From contig JALNYU010000004.1 of NCBI GenBank assembly GCA_023229645.1, positions 124,001-188,000 on the forward strand: a DNA stretch of 64,000 bases. Direction: 5' to 3'. The notes beneath the pieces were generated by a model, which was not told where the DNA came from, did no database searches, and worked only from the letters and a program-made list of their open reading frames with translations. Within the stretch, counting starts at the first letter, position 1; every line of letters begins with the position of its first letter. This document shows, one piece after another, positions 1-9,281 of this stretch. A program made the position numbers and the translations under genes. The DNA comes from Nevskia sp. GTDB lineage: Bacteria; Pseudomonadota; Gammaproteobacteria; Nevskiales; Nevskiaceae.

Positions 1-124
1 CGCCCGCTTATTTTGACGATAGGCTTGGTTTTCTCCGCTTGTGGCCCGTAGCGCTGCCGATCATCGGTAGCAGCCGTCTTGCCAAGCCAATCCAGCAAGC
101 ATGTGTCCCAACACGAGGGAACCC

Positions 125-1426
125 ATGCAAGGCCATTACGACATTGTTCTGATTTTCGCCACGTACTGCGTCGCCACCGCGACCGCTTACAGCGTGCTGG
201 AACTCGGCAGCCAGTTAGCTAACGATAGGTCGTTGCGGCAGCGGGTTTGGATGTTGATCGGCTCGCTCGCCGTTGGCACCGGGATCTGGTCGGCACATCA
301 CCTTGCTATGCGGTCGTTCGGGCTGCCGACAAACGGGATTACAACGGCCTATCAAATCCTCGCCTGGGGCGCGGCGGTCTGCGTCGCCGCAGCGTTCTTG
401 AATCTCGCCCAGCGCGTCCGCGTTTCCCTCACCCAAACAGTCGCGTTTGGCTTGCTAATCGGTGCTGGGCTCTCGGTGATTCACTACAGTGGCGTCGTCG
501 GCGCTTACCTTGCACCGCCGATGGTCATCAGCACAACCGGCGCATTAGGCCTAATCCTAGCGGCAGTAGCGGGGATGGGTCTGGCTTACCTTACGTCCTT
601 TACAACAGCAAACCGCGGCAAGCGCTACCGTCTGCGCGCTGCAGCGAGCGCCGCGGCGCTGCTCTGCGGCTTGCACTTTGGTTATCTCAGTGTCGCTGAA
701 CTCGGTGGCTTTTCAGCACCCGAGGTTGCCCAACAGGAACCTTCCTACCTTACCCACACGTTGCTGGCGAATTTGCTGAGTGCCGGCTTGACTTGCTTCA
801 TGCTTGCAGCGGTACTGTGGCTATCCGTTATCGACGCCAAGCTTGCTATTGAGCGCTTACGGATTGCACAGGAATTGGCGGAATCGGAGCGGCTTTATCG
901 CCTAGCCTATTACGATAATGTCACGCAATTACCGAATCGAATTTTATTTACCGAGAAACTGCTGAAGCAACTTGTTGATGCAGGCGCAGGCGCTGAAAAA
1001 CGTCCGGGCTTCGGCTTGATTTATGCCGAACTCAGCAATTATCGGAATTTAGTCGAACAGCTTGGTCAGGATCGTTTCGACCGCATCTTGAAAACCTTGG
1101 CGCAACAAGTATCGCAGTCGCTACAGGCAAACGATCTCTTGGCGCGCCTGACCCCGAACGGCCTTATCCTGCTGGTTCAGGAGCGGAAGGGGCACGATAC
1201 CCAGGCCGTACTGAATATTATCCGTGCGCAACTCAGCACACCGGTACGAGACAACGACGTTTATTTCCGTTTCATGTGGGGCATTGGCTTTAGTCGTTAT
1301 CCAGAACACGGGAATTCTATTCAGGCCTTGCTGTTTTCAGCGATGAAGATCCAAAGCCAGATCGGTACCGAAGTGAAACATATCGGCGTTGCTACCGCGG
1401 CATCGGGGTATGCCTTGGCGTCCTAA
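125..1426 (+). CDS. MHYT-like membrane sensor with degenerate GGDEF domain
   Basis: Integral membrane signalling protein of 433 residues. The N-terminal half (about 1-240) has seven or so hydrophobic segments. Its His-containing motifs at about residues 57 (SAHHLAM), 120 (VIHYSG) and 184 (LHFGY) are spaced like those of MHYT sensor domains, which are thought to bind metal or a diatomic gas. The C-terminal half (about 255-425) starts with the usual GGDEF-domain entry (YYDNVTQLPNR), but the active-site loop reads RLTPNGL where RxGGDEF is expected. It is therefore unlikely to make c-di-GMP and may act as a receptor or partner. I start it at the ATG at 125, which follows a GAGGGA ribosome site; an in-frame ATG at 101 lacks one. 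A terminator follows the gene. Domain identity is inferred from motif spacing; the loss of GGDEF is seen directly. Confidence 0.75.
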   Translation: MQGHYDIVLIFATYCVATATAYSVLELGSQLANDRSLRQRVWMLIGSLAVGTGIWSAHHLAMRSFGLPTNGITTAYQILAWGAAVCVAAAFLNLAQRVRVSLTQTVAFGLLIGAGLSVIHYSGVVGAYLAPPMVISTTGALGLILAAVAGMGLAYLTSFTTANRGKRYRLRAAASAAALLCGLHFGYLSVAELGGFSAPEVAQQEPSYLTHTLLANLLSAGLTCFMLAAVLWLSVIDAKLAIERLRIAQELAESERLYRLAYYDNVTQLPNRILFTEKLLKQLVDAGAGAEKRPGFGLIYAELSNYRNLVEQLGQDRFDRILKTLAQQVSQSLQANDLLARLTPNGLILLVQERKGHDTQAVLNIIRAQLSTPVRDNDVYFRFMWGIGFSRYPEHGNSIQALLFSAMKIQSQIGTEVKHIGVATAASGYALAS

Positions 1427-1485
1427 ATTCTGAAGTGGCGGGCGCCTATGCGCGCAACCACCACTTATAACGACCCTGAGCCTTG

Positions 1486-1524
1486 GGCCGTGTTGAGCTA
1501 AACACTCGCACGGCCTCTTTTTTT
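1486..1524 (+). terminator. Rho-independent terminator overlapping a convergent gene
   Basis: GGCCGTG at 1486-1492 pairs with CACGGCC at 1509-1515 and is followed by a run of seven T. It lies 60 bases after the MHYT gene on the plus strand. Its right arm and T-run fall inside the last codons of the convergent antiporter gene, so it must serve both as coding sequence and as terminator. Confidence 0.7.
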
Positions 1525-3309
1525 GGGCTCGATTTCTTCACCGCCAGTCGTATCGCCGACCGCTTCGTCCGCTTCAAACAGCTGCTCGAGTTCCCGAGAT
1601 ACGTCCTTAGCACTTTGGATCAGCGCTTTTTCGTCGCGATAAATCGCGTGCTGGCGCTGTAACGTATCTTGATCAAACTGCCGAAACCGCTCGATGTCGC
1701 GCGCGACGCGCGCATCATCGTCACCCAACGCCCGTAGTAGTTGCGCGGTGACATCAAGACTCGACCCGTAAGCGCGACGAAAAATGTCAACGATACCGAG
1801 GTCCATCAAACGCATCGCATGCTGACGATCGCGCGCACAAGCAAAAATCCGCAGATTGGGAAAATGCCGACGCACAACTTGCGCAACCCGCATCGACTGC
1901 TCGACGTCGGAGATCGCCAATACAAAAAAGCGGGCTTTGTCGACACGTGCCGCACGCAAGACTTCTAGGCGTCCGGCATCGCTGTAAAAAATGGTGTTGC
2001 CGAATTGACGAACAAAATCGACCTGCTTGGCGTCCTTCTCCAACACCGTAAACGGGATTTTCTTCACTCGGAGCATGCGGCCAACGATCTGTCCGAACGG
2101 ACCGAACCCGGCCAGAATCACCGCGTTCTCGGCCGCAACCACTTCGTCGTAAACCGGCGCTTCGCTAGACTTCTTTTTGAAACTGGAAATCAGCGCATAC
2201 AACGGTGGGGTCGCCACCATTGATGCGGTGACAACGACAACCAGAAAGTCCTGAAGCCCGTGTCCAATAACGCCAATTGCCGTCGCGACGCCAAACAATA
2301 CGAATGCAAATTCACCGCCCTGCGGCATCGCAAACGCCAGCGACCGCGCCGATTCGCGCGGCAACTTGGCGACACGCCCTATGAAATAAAGAATGGCGGC
2401 CTTCACCGCGATCAACAAACTGACGACGCCAAGCACCTGCAGCGGCTGAGCGATGACGATTCCGAGGTTGGCCGACATCCCAACCGCAATAAAAAACAGA
2501 CCGAGTAGCAAGCCTTTAAACGGCTCGATATCAGCTTGCAATTCATGACGATATTCCGAATCGGCCAAAATCACGCCCGCTAAAAACGCGCCGAGCGACA
2601 TCGACAGGCCAACCGACTCCATCGCCAGTGCAGTTCCGGTCACCGTTAACAACGCCGCAGCGGTGAAGACTTCCGGCATTTCGGTCGTCGCCAAAATACG
2701 GAACACTGGGCGCAGCAAATAGCGCCCCGAGATCACAACGAGAACCAGCGCCAGTATCGGCTTAACTGCGCCGACTAAGATGCCGCCCTCTTCTGGCTTG
2801 ACGCCATGGGCGCCGAGCAGCGGCAGCAGCGCCAAGAACGGGATTACCGCAAGATCCTGGAACAACAGAATCGCAAACGCCGCACGGCCGTGGCGGTCTG
2901 GCAATTCCTTACGCTCGGCCAGCATCTGCAGTACGAACGCCGTTGACGACATGGCCAAACCAAAGCCGGCGACGATGGCCGCCGAGGCCGTTAGCTTGAA
3001 ATACATCGCAACCCCGGAAAGCGCCAGTGATGACAGCAGCACCTGCGCACCACCAAGGCCGAACACCTGCGAACGCAGATGCCACAAGCGGCTGAGCTGC
3101 AGTTCCAGACCGATCACAAACAACAGCAGCACCACACCAAATTCAGAAAAATGGTAAATGCGTTCAACATTGCTGATCAGCCCAAACCCCCAGGGGCCTA
3201 TCGCGATGCCGGCAAACAAATAACCGAGTACAGAGCCCAGCCCCAACCGCTTGGAAATCGGCACAGAGATTACCGCCGCGGCTAGAAATAGTGCGATGTC
3301 AGCAAGCAT
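1498..3309 (-). CDS. Kef-type monovalent cation:proton antiporter (CPA2 family)
   Basis: A 603-residue inner-membrane antiporter of the CPA2 family, close in length to KefB and KefC, which release K+ in exchange for H+. Residues 1-380 form about a dozen hydrophobic helices (Na_H_Exchanger domain) and include the conserved stretch MSLGAFLAGVILADSEYRHE. Residues from about 395 form a cytosolic TrkA-N/RCK Rossmann domain with the nucleotide-binding turn GFGPFGQ, followed by a charged tail. Glutathione-gated Kef proteins share this plan, but so do YbaL and RosB-type proteins, so gating by glutathione cannot be claimed. It is divergent from pldA, with 98 bases between the starts. Confidence 0.88.
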   Translation of the reverse strand: MLADIALFLAAAVISVPISKRLGLGSVLGYLFAGIAIGPWGFGLISNVERIYHFSEFGVVLLLFVIGLELQLSRLWHLRSQVFGLGGAQVLLSSLALSGVAMYFKLTASAAIVAGFGLAMSSTAFVLQMLAERKELPDRHGRAAFAILLFQDLAVIPFLALLPLLGAHGVKPEEGGILVGAVKPILALVLVVISGRYLLRPVFRILATTEMPEVFTAAALLTVTGTALAMESVGLSMSLGAFLAGVILADSEYRHELQADIEPFKGLLLGLFFIAVGMSANLGIVIAQPLQVLGVVSLLIAVKAAILYFIGRVAKLPRESARSLAFAMPQGGEFAFVLFGVATAIGVIGHGLQDFLVVVVTASMVATPPLYALISSFKKKSSEAPVYDEVVAAENAVILAGFGPFGQIVGRMLRVKKIPFTVLEKDAKQVDFVRQFGNTIFYSDAGRLEVLRAARVDKARFFVLAISDVEQSMRVAQVVRRHFPNLRIFACARDRQHAMRLMDLGIVDIFRRAYGSSLDVTAQLLRALGDDDARVARDIERFRQFDQDTLQRQHAIYRDEKALIQSAKDVSRELEQLFEADEAVGDTTGGEEIEPKKRGRASV

Positions 3310-3407
3310 GGGATGCGTAATTCCCGGATCAAATCAAAGGATGGCGTGAGGCTGTACGGATTTTCAGGTATTGTGCTGGCACGCCTTTTACCGCCCCTGA
3401 AATAGCC

Positions 3408-4394
3408 ATGGAATTCAATGGCCGCGTTTTAGCCGCGTGCATCATAGCCTGTACGAGCCCTTTTTCCTTACTAGCAGCCGATTCGAACGCGGGGTATACC
3501 CTATCCGCGCTTGATGCCGCATGGCTGGCTGACATCCCAATTGCCGAAGACAAGCCGATTACCGACAGTGAGACGTCGGCCGACCGGCTTCCGCTCCCGG
3601 CCGAGCCCGAAGGCGGCGCGCAAGATGAAGCACCTCATCGCAAATCCTGGCTGCCAGAATCCGATCCAGACGCCTACTCTATTGTCAGTGTCGGCCGCGG
3701 GCTGTCGTTTCACAAGCCAAACTATCTGTATCCGGCAACGTACTCGCCGGCCTATCGCGGCAGTTCCAGTGAGGTCTTGTTCGGGCTGAGCCTGAAGTTG
3801 CGCTTCTTTAGCCTGCCGCTCTATCTGGGTTATTCGCAGAAGTCATTTTTTCAGGCATTTAACGGCAAAGATTCCAAGCCGTTTCGCGAAACCGACTTCA
3901 ATCCGGAGGTCTTCTATCGCTTTCTGCCGAAAAACGCCAAAGCTTGGCATCATCTCGGTCTCGATGCTGGCGTCGAACATGAATCTAATGGCCAGTCCCT
4001 GCCGGGTTCGCGCAGCTGGAATCGCGTCTATATCGCGCCTTTCCACGCGCAAGGCAAAAGCCTGATTTACTGGAAATGGTGGTTCCGCATCCCCGAAGAT
4101 AAAAATCGCCTCGCCACCGACCCGAAACGAGACGACAACCCCGACATCCAGGATTATTACGGCTACAGCGAGCTTCATATTGAGCAGGAAGTGTTTGATA
4201 AACACCTGATTAACGCGCTGTTCCGTTATAACCCGGTTACCGGACGTGGCGCGGTAAATCTGCAGTACAGCATCCCCGGCCCAGGCAAGAATTTCTTCTG
4301 GGGGCTGTATGTCTGGAACGGCTACGGCGAGAGCCTGCTCGACTACAACCGCTCGGTCACGCGTGTCGGACTCGGCATTCAGCTGACACGCTAA
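3408..4394 (+). CDS. pldA: Outer membrane phospholipase A
   Basis: Outer membrane phospholipase A (OMPLA), which hydrolyses phospholipids that reach the outer leaflet when the outer membrane is disturbed. The 328-residue product has a signal peptide (about 1-23). An acidic, proline-rich linker of about 60 residues precedes the 12-stranded barrel. The catalytic signature is clear: EHESNGQ carries the His and Ser of the active site, and RSWNRVY supplies the Asn of the His-Ser-Asn triad. The protein ends in a barrel-type alternating strand. The ribosome site before the ATG is weak. Its stop codon overlaps the stop of convergent coaX. Confidence 0.93.
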   Translation: MEFNGRVLAACIIACTSPFSLLAADSNAGYTLSALDAAWLADIPIAEDKPITDSETSADRLPLPAEPEGGAQDEAPHRKSWLPESDPDAYSIVSVGRGLSFHKPNYLYPATYSPAYRGSSSEVLFGLSLKLRFFSLPLYLGYSQKSFFQAFNGKDSKPFRETDFNPEVFYRFLPKNAKAWHHLGLDAGVEHESNGQSLPGSRSWNRVYIAPFHAQGKSLIYWKWWFRIPEDKNRLATDPKRDDNPDIQDYYGYSELHIEQEVFDKHLINALFRYNPVTGRGAVNLQYSIPGPGKNFFWGLYVWNGYGESLLDYNRSVTRVGLGIQLTR

Positions 4395-5140
4395 TCGTTT
4401 TGCGCGCGCCCGGCGTGCGTTCCAGCAGTGGCGTAGACCAACAAGCCTTGCAGCACTAAGTCGGGCCGGATTACTGAAGCCGTTGCCAGATGCGGTTGTA
4501 AGACTTCGGCGTCGCCGCCAGTTAGAAACAGCGGCGACGGTGACTGCGCTTTGGCAAGCCGGTCAACCAAACCGGCGCAGGCGTGCAACGCACCTTGCCG
4601 TACGCAAGCCTCCGTATCCATGCCCAAACCGGGTTCGAAGTCGTTGCCCGGCGCATTGGCGGCGAAGCGCGTGGCACCGAGTACCGCTTGCTGGGCCGTC
4701 AATAGTCCGGGCGCGATCACGCCGCCGAGATGCCGCCCGTTGGCCGATACCGCGTCGAATGTCAACGCCGTACCACAGCTGGCAACGCTAGCGGCGCCTC
4801 GAGTCAGCGTCCATGCCGCCAATAACGCGAGCCAGCGATCAACGCCGAGCCGACGCGCATCCGGATAGGCCACCCGTAAACCCAAACACTCGGCGGTTGC
4901 GACCGCAAAGCGTGGCAGCTGGCTATGCCTTGCGGAAAGTTGTGCCGTGAGCGCATCGGCGTGCGCAGCGCCTGTAACGTTGGCGATCCAAATTGCATCG
5001 ACATCCATTATTTCGATGGCTGCGCTTGCCGCCGCAGGATCACCACCGTGCGCCAGTGCTTGAATGGGCTGCAAAGTCTGGTCAACTGCAAACGCCCACT
5101 TCAGGCGACTATTCCCGACATCCAGTAGCAGCGTTTTCAT
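4391..5140 (-). CDS. coaX: Type III pantothenate kinase
   Basis: Type III pantothenate kinase, first step of coenzyme A synthesis from pantothenate. The 249-residue protein shows the ASKHA-fold phosphate loop LLDVGNSRLKWA at its N-terminus. It also has the family signatures DRWLALLAAW and SCGTALTFD (pantothenate and ATP binding) and the helix-turn GGVIAPGL. Type III enzymes are not inhibited by CoA and need a monovalent cation. The gene overlaps the end of birA by four bases, so the two are translationally coupled; birA-coaX is a common pair in Pseudomonas and Xanthomonas relatives. No type I coaA is visible in the window. Confidence 0.95.
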   Translation of the reverse strand: MKTLLLDVGNSRLKWAFAVDQTLQPIQALAHGGDPAAASAAIEIMDVDAIWIANVTGAAHADALTAQLSARHSQLPRFAVATAECLGLRVAYPDARRLGVDRWLALLAAWTLTRGAASVASCGTALTFDAVSANGRHLGGVIAPGLLTAQQAVLGATRFAANAPGNDFEPGLGMDTEACVRQGALHACAGLVDRLAKAQSPSPLFLTGGDAEVLQPHLATASVIRPDLVLQGLLVYATAGTHAGRAQND

Positions 5141-6144
5141 CGTTGGCCGGGATCCGCGGGCAAACGTAAACTGACTTCGCCGGCATGAACAAAATGCCGC
5201 TGGCCTGCGACGTCAACGATGAGCGCACCGCTTTCATCAATACCGCAGGCGCGGCCGGTTAAGGTTTGCCCCGGCCCTTCGATGCGAACTTCGCGCCCAG
5301 CGCTGAGATCAAGCGCCGACCACTCGCCACGAAACGGACTGAACCCACGCTGCTCGAACGCAGCCAAGGCCAGCAAGAGTTCATTGAGCAGCGCAACCGC
5401 CAGCGTGTTCCGAGAACAGGCGATACCGCCAAGCGCCGCTTGTACCGTCGTCCATTCTTGTTCGATCACGCCCGCTTGTGCGGCACTCATCGCGAAATTG
5501 ATGCCGACGCCCGCAACAACCCGGCAAGCGCCGCCAAATTCACCGCGCTGTTCGATCAAAATGCCGCCGAGTTTGGCATTGCCGATCCGCAAATCGTTCG
5601 GCCATTTCAGACCAACGTTGGCGATACCGATTTTTGCCAGCGCCCGTGCGCACGCGACGCCGACCACCAGCGGCAAGGTCCCGAGTTGCGGCGGCCAAAT
5701 TTTGAACGACCACCCCAATGACAAATAGAGATTGGCGCCAAACGGAGAGCGCCAAGCACGGCCGCGGCGCCCGCGCCCCGCGGTTTGCGCTTCGGCGAAC
5801 AGGGCCTGCGGATCTTGCGCTGCACCACTATCGATTAAGCGCTGGTTGGTGGAATCGACACGGAGCGCGACCGCCACCGTATTCAGCAGCATTTGTGCGG
5901 ACGCGCTAAGGCCAGCCCGTATCACTGCGGCGTCGAGCCGCTGCAACGGCTGGGCGAGCCGATAGCCGAGACCGGCCCGCGCTTCAATTTCGAGCTGCCA
6001 ATCGAGCAGTCGATCGATGCGCTTGGCCAGCGCGGCGCGGCTAATCCCGGCGGCCGCGGCTAAACCCTCGCCGGAATGCCAGTCGGCGTCGGCCAAGGCA
6101 TCGAGCAACGGTAGTAATTCAGCGTCTTCGAGCGCGCGTGTCAT
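5137..6144 (-). CDS. birA: Biotin-protein ligase and biotin operon repressor
   Basis: Bifunctional BirA of 335 residues. The N-terminal 70 or so form a winged helix (helix-turn-helix around GLAAAAGISRAALAKRID), as in repressor-type BirA. The central catalytic domain has the biotinyl-AMP loop GRGRRGRAW, the KWPNDL motif and GGILIEQ. The C-terminal small SH3-like domain ends the protein. It attaches biotin to the carrier protein of acetyl-CoA carboxylase and, in the classical form, represses bio genes; no bio operon lies in the window. It is coupled by four-base overlaps to plsY upstream and coaX downstream. Confidence 0.95.
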   Translation of the reverse strand: MTRALEDAELLPLLDALADADWHSGEGLAAAAGISRAALAKRIDRLLDWQLEIEARAGLGYRLAQPLQRLDAAVIRAGLSASAQMLLNTVAVALRVDSTNQRLIDSGAAQDPQALFAEAQTAGRGRRGRAWRSPFGANLYLSLGWSFKIWPPQLGTLPLVVGVACARALAKIGIANVGLKWPNDLRIGNAKLGGILIEQRGEFGGACRVVAGVGINFAMSAAQAGVIEQEWTTVQAALGGIACSRNTLAVALLNELLLALAAFEQRGFSPFRGEWSALDLSAGREVRIEGPGQTLTGRACGIDESGALIVDVAGQRHFVHAGEVSLRLPADPGQR

Positions 6145-6797
6145 CGCCAGCGTTTTTCGATCTGCCGTCCGAGCCAGCGCGCTTTTTCAAACCGCGATTC
6201 GGTACCCGCCCACAACCGCGCTAAGTTTTGCCGGTGCTTGAACAGCACCAGCGCCAACATCGCCGATGTAAAAATTCCAGCTGCGGAGGCAAAGCCAGCC
6301 CCGAACAGACCAACGGCCAACACCGCGACAATACTGCCGGTAATCGACGCGAGGCTGACATAGCCGGTTAACATCACCATCAACAAAAACGTTATTAACA
6401 GCCACGGCAACAGGGCCGGCAACAGTGCGGCAAATACGCCAGTGAGTGTTGCCACGCCTTTACCGCCGCGAAAACGTTGGAATAATGGATAACAGTGGCC
6501 GAGCGCCACACCGTATCCGCAAAAATACGGGAGCAAGGCCTGCGTTGACGCTTCAGTGGCGCCGAGCCATGGCAGGCGCGGGATCAACAACACCGCCGCA
6601 ATGCCTTTGCCAATATCGATCAACAACACACCTAGCGCGAATTTGGCGCCCCGTGTGCGCAACGCATTGGTTGCGCCGACGTTGCCGGAACCGGCGCTGC
6701 GTAAATCGGCGCCGCCGCCCAACCAGCGCATGACGTCGCCGCCCATAATGCCGCCGAGGCCATATGCCAATATCGACTTGATCAGATATTCGAGCAT
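6141..6797 (-). CDS. plsY: Acyl-phosphate glycerol-3-phosphate acyltransferase
   Basis: Membrane acyltransferase PlsY, which transfers an acyl group from acyl-phosphate to glycerol-3-phosphate in the first step of phospholipid synthesis. The 218-residue product has several hydrophobic helices and the three loop motifs of the family: GSGNVGATNALRT near residue 37, the GHCYPLFQRFRGGKGVAT region near 100, and a glycine/alanine-rich third loop. It overlaps birA by four bases and lies 12 bases after the M61 peptidase gene, so it looks like part of one minus-strand run. Confidence 0.95.
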   Translation of the reverse strand: MLEYLIKSILAYGLGGIMGGDVMRWLGGGADLRSAGSGNVGATNALRTRGAKFALGVLLIDIGKGIAAVLLIPRLPWLGATEASTQALLPYFCGYGVALGHCYPLFQRFRGGKGVATLTGVFAALLPALLPWLLITFLLMVMLTGYVSLASITGSIVAVLAVGLFGAGFASAAGIFTSAMLALVLFKHRQNLARLWAGTESRFEKARWLGRQIEKRWR

Positions 6798-6809
6798 GGG
6801 CGGTATGGG

Positions 6810-8615
6810 CTAGGCACCGAGCCAAGCTTGCCGACGGCTCAAAATTTCACCGCTGACTTCGGCCAACGTTAATGTCCAGGTGTTGTCTGGCGCCGCCACC
6901 GGCATCAGGCTTGCGCTCAGCAATTCGTCGCCACGGAAATAACTGAGGGTCACCGCGCGCGTAAGGCTCAAGCCATCAACACGGTTTGACCAGTTGCCTG
7001 CGGTTAATTTCAGTCCGTCGAGCGCGATCAGTACATCGCCCGCCGCCAGCCCGGCACGACTAGCCGGCGAATCACTGAGCACATTCGCCACCACCGTTTC
7101 ACCATTGCGCAGATTCAGACCGAGCCAAGTTGCGGGAAACGCCTTGCCCTCACCGCGTCCACCTTCGTCGCTAGCGCCGCGACTGGCGTGCAACGTTGCC
7201 GTCACGCCGAACTCAGCGAGCAGTGAGGCCAATGGCAATTCATCAGTCGCGCGGAGCCAGCGGTTCAGTTCCGTGCTGAGATCCAAGCCCGATATTTCCT
7301 GCGCGATCTGCTCTAAGCCGTGCTCAGGCACGCCTTGATCGTGCTGGCCGTAACGCGTCCACAGTTGTTGCATGACATGGTCCAAGGTCGCCGTTGACCT
7401 CAAGCGCAGCGTTAAATCCAAGCACAGGGACACCAATGCGCCTTTAATGTAATAGTTGACGGCGGCGTTCGGCGTTTGCTCATCCGGCTGGTAATACTTA
7501 ATCCAGGTCTCGAAGCTGGCGTCGGCTAAGGTTTGCACCAAGCGGCCCGGTGTACGTTGCAGGCGAGTTGCCGCTTCGGCGACGAGATCGAGATAAGCCG
7601 GCGCGTCGAGCAAGCCGGCGCGCAGCAGCATCAGATCATCGTAGTACGACGTCACGCCCTCGTAGGCCCACAGATCTTCGGTATACGCCTCGGCGGCGAG
7701 TTTTGATTCGGCGAACGCCAGCGCCGTAATGCGCTTGACGTTCCAAAGATGAAAATACTCGTGACTGCACAGGCCGAGAAAACCGCGGTAACCCTTGCGT
7801 AATTGCGGCTGACCGGGTCGCGGCAGCGCATCGCGCGCGGTGACCAGCGCGGTCGACGTTCGGTGCTCAAGACCGCCGTAGCCATTGCCGGTGACCTGGG
7901 TTAGAAATAGATAGCGATCAAAGCCGGTTGTAGCCGACGGCATCTGTCCGAACAAGGTGCGCTGTACATGGCAAACCTTGGTCAAGTCAGACGCTAAACG
8001 CGGCAAATCGGGCTCGCAGCGGCCCGATAGAATCAGCGCATGCGGAATCCCATCGACGTCAAAGTCGACCCGCTGGTAATCAGACATTTCCACCGGGCAA
8101 TCAATCAACTGCTCGTAATGATCTGCCCGATACCTGCCGAAGCCGGCGCCATCAATTATCACCGGCGCCAATGCCGTCGCCAATTTCCAGCCTGGGCACA
8201 GCGCGGGATCCGGCGCCACCACTTCAATTTCAAAGGCTGCCGCCTCAGCGCCGTCCGGGCAGTAAAACAGGGAACTGCCGTTGAAGAACCCGCGCCGGGT
8301 ATCGAGCCACGCTTTGCGTACCGAAGGATCAAACGCATAAACGCTGTAGTCGATTGTGACAACGCCGGCTGCGGGTGCTGTTACGTCAAACGCATGTTTG
8401 TCGATGCGCTTGATCGTCAGCGTCTCGTCTCCGAACACGGCGCGCAAACCCTGCACGTGCTTGGAAAAATCGCGGACTAAATAGCTGCCGCGGATCCACA
8501 CCGGCAAATGCAGGCGCAACGGCCCGGCGCTCGCAACGGAAATGGAACCTTGAACATGGAAACAATGCGTTAGCGGATCAAGCGTAACGCGATAGCGAAT
8601 CGGGGCGAGTGTCAT
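6810..8615 (-). CDS. M61-family glycyl aminopeptidase with PDZ domain
   Basis: Zinc metallopeptidase of family M61 (glycyl aminopeptidase type), 601 residues. An N-terminal beta-rich region (about 1-170) precedes the catalytic domain. The zinc motif HEYFHLWNVKRI sits near residue 284, and the downstream Glu ligand is in YEGVTSYYDDL about 50 residues later. A PDZ domain (about 495-570, GDVLIALDGLKL) lies near the C-terminus and probably helps select substrate. No signal peptide is visible, so a cytosolic site is likely. The physiological substrate is unknown. It follows the lytic transglycosylase gene by 78 bases and precedes plsY by 12. Confidence 0.9.
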   Translation of the reverse strand: MTLAPIRYRVTLDPLTHCFHVQGSISVASAGPLRLHLPVWIRGSYLVRDFSKHVQGLRAVFGDETLTIKRIDKHAFDVTAPAAGVVTIDYSVYAFDPSVRKAWLDTRRGFFNGSSLFYCPDGAEAAAFEIEVVAPDPALCPGWKLATALAPVIIDGAGFGRYRADHYEQLIDCPVEMSDYQRVDFDVDGIPHALILSGRCEPDLPRLASDLTKVCHVQRTLFGQMPSATTGFDRYLFLTQVTGNGYGGLEHRTSTALVTARDALPRPGQPQLRKGYRGFLGLCSHEYFHLWNVKRITALAFAESKLAAEAYTEDLWAYEGVTSYYDDLMLLRAGLLDAPAYLDLVAEAATRLQRTPGRLVQTLADASFETWIKYYQPDEQTPNAAVNYYIKGALVSLCLDLTLRLRSTATLDHVMQQLWTRYGQHDQGVPEHGLEQIAQEISGLDLSTELNRWLRATDELPLASLLAEFGVTATLHASRGASDEGGRGEGKAFPATWLGLNLRNGETVVANVLSDSPASRAGLAAGDVLIALDGLKLTAGNWSNRVDGLSLTRAVTLSYFRGDELLSASLMPVAAPDNTWTLTLAEVSGEILSRRQAWLGA

Positions 8616-8693
8616 AGCCGAATTATGCCGTGGCTGAGAGTCGCGCGCCGCCGTACCTCCGAAATTCCAATAGCAGCAACGAATTGTGGCCCG

Positions 8694-9281
8694 TCACCGG
8701 GCCCAGCGCCGTTCTAATTTATTCAGCACGAGGTAGGGATAGTCGGGCTTACCGGTGCTGCCGTTGTAACGTGCCAGCGCCCGAACATAGCTGCCTTTTT
8801 CTCGATCCAAATAATATTTGAGGATCGTACAGCCCATGCGCAGATTGGTCGCACCGTGAAATAGGTTGTCGCCTTGCTGGCCGATTTCTTCGAGCCAGAA
8901 CGGCATGATCTGCATGTAACCCAGCGCGCCGGTACTCGATACCGCCAACCGCTGGAATGCACTTTCGGCATCGATTACGGCCAAAACTAATTGCGGCGAA
9001 ATCATCGCCCGCGTGGCTTCGGCGTGAACCATGCGCAGAAAGCTCAGCCGCTGCGCCGGATCGGGCAGCGCTTTCGGAACATGGCGCACCAACCGCTGCG
9101 ACATATCGGTGAGCCAAACTTCGGCAAGATAGCGGTCGTCGAAACTGCTGGCTTGCGCTGCCGCGGCTGACATCAGCGCACGCAATTCAGGCTCCGGCTC
9201 GCCGGTCGGCCCGGCCCACGCCGGGCTCGCCAAGCACGCCAGAACGAGCCCAACGCCGATTCGCAGCGCAGCAACACGCAT
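8694..9281 (-). CDS. Periplasmic lytic transglycosylase (SLT domain)
   Basis: Small secreted lytic murein transglycosylase of 195 residues. A clear signal peptide ends at about ASPAWA (residue 23). The goose-lysozyme-like SLT domain carries the catalytic Glu in VIDAESAFQ. The usual following motifs are STGALGYMQIMP, NLRMGC and ALARYNGS. It cleaves the glycan strands of peptidoglycan with formation of a 1,6-anhydro ring. Its ATG overlaps the proS stop by one base (TAATG), so translation is coupled to proS. It is close to the minimal length for this family and has no extra binding module. Confidence 0.9.
   Translation of the reverse strand: MRVAALRIGVGLVLACLASPAWAGPTGEPEPELRALMSAAAAQASSFDDRYLAEVWLTDMSQRLVRHVPKALPDPAQRLSFLRMVHAEATRAMISPQLVLAVIDAESAFQRLAVSSTGALGYMQIMPFWLEEIGQQGDNLFHGATNLRMGCTILKYYLDREKGSYVRALARYNGSTGKPDYPYLVLNKLERRWAR

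Noticed and set aside
54..70. Near-perfect 17-bp palindrome before the first gene
   Set aside because: Short, one mismatch, and no other copy noticed; too little to call an operator.
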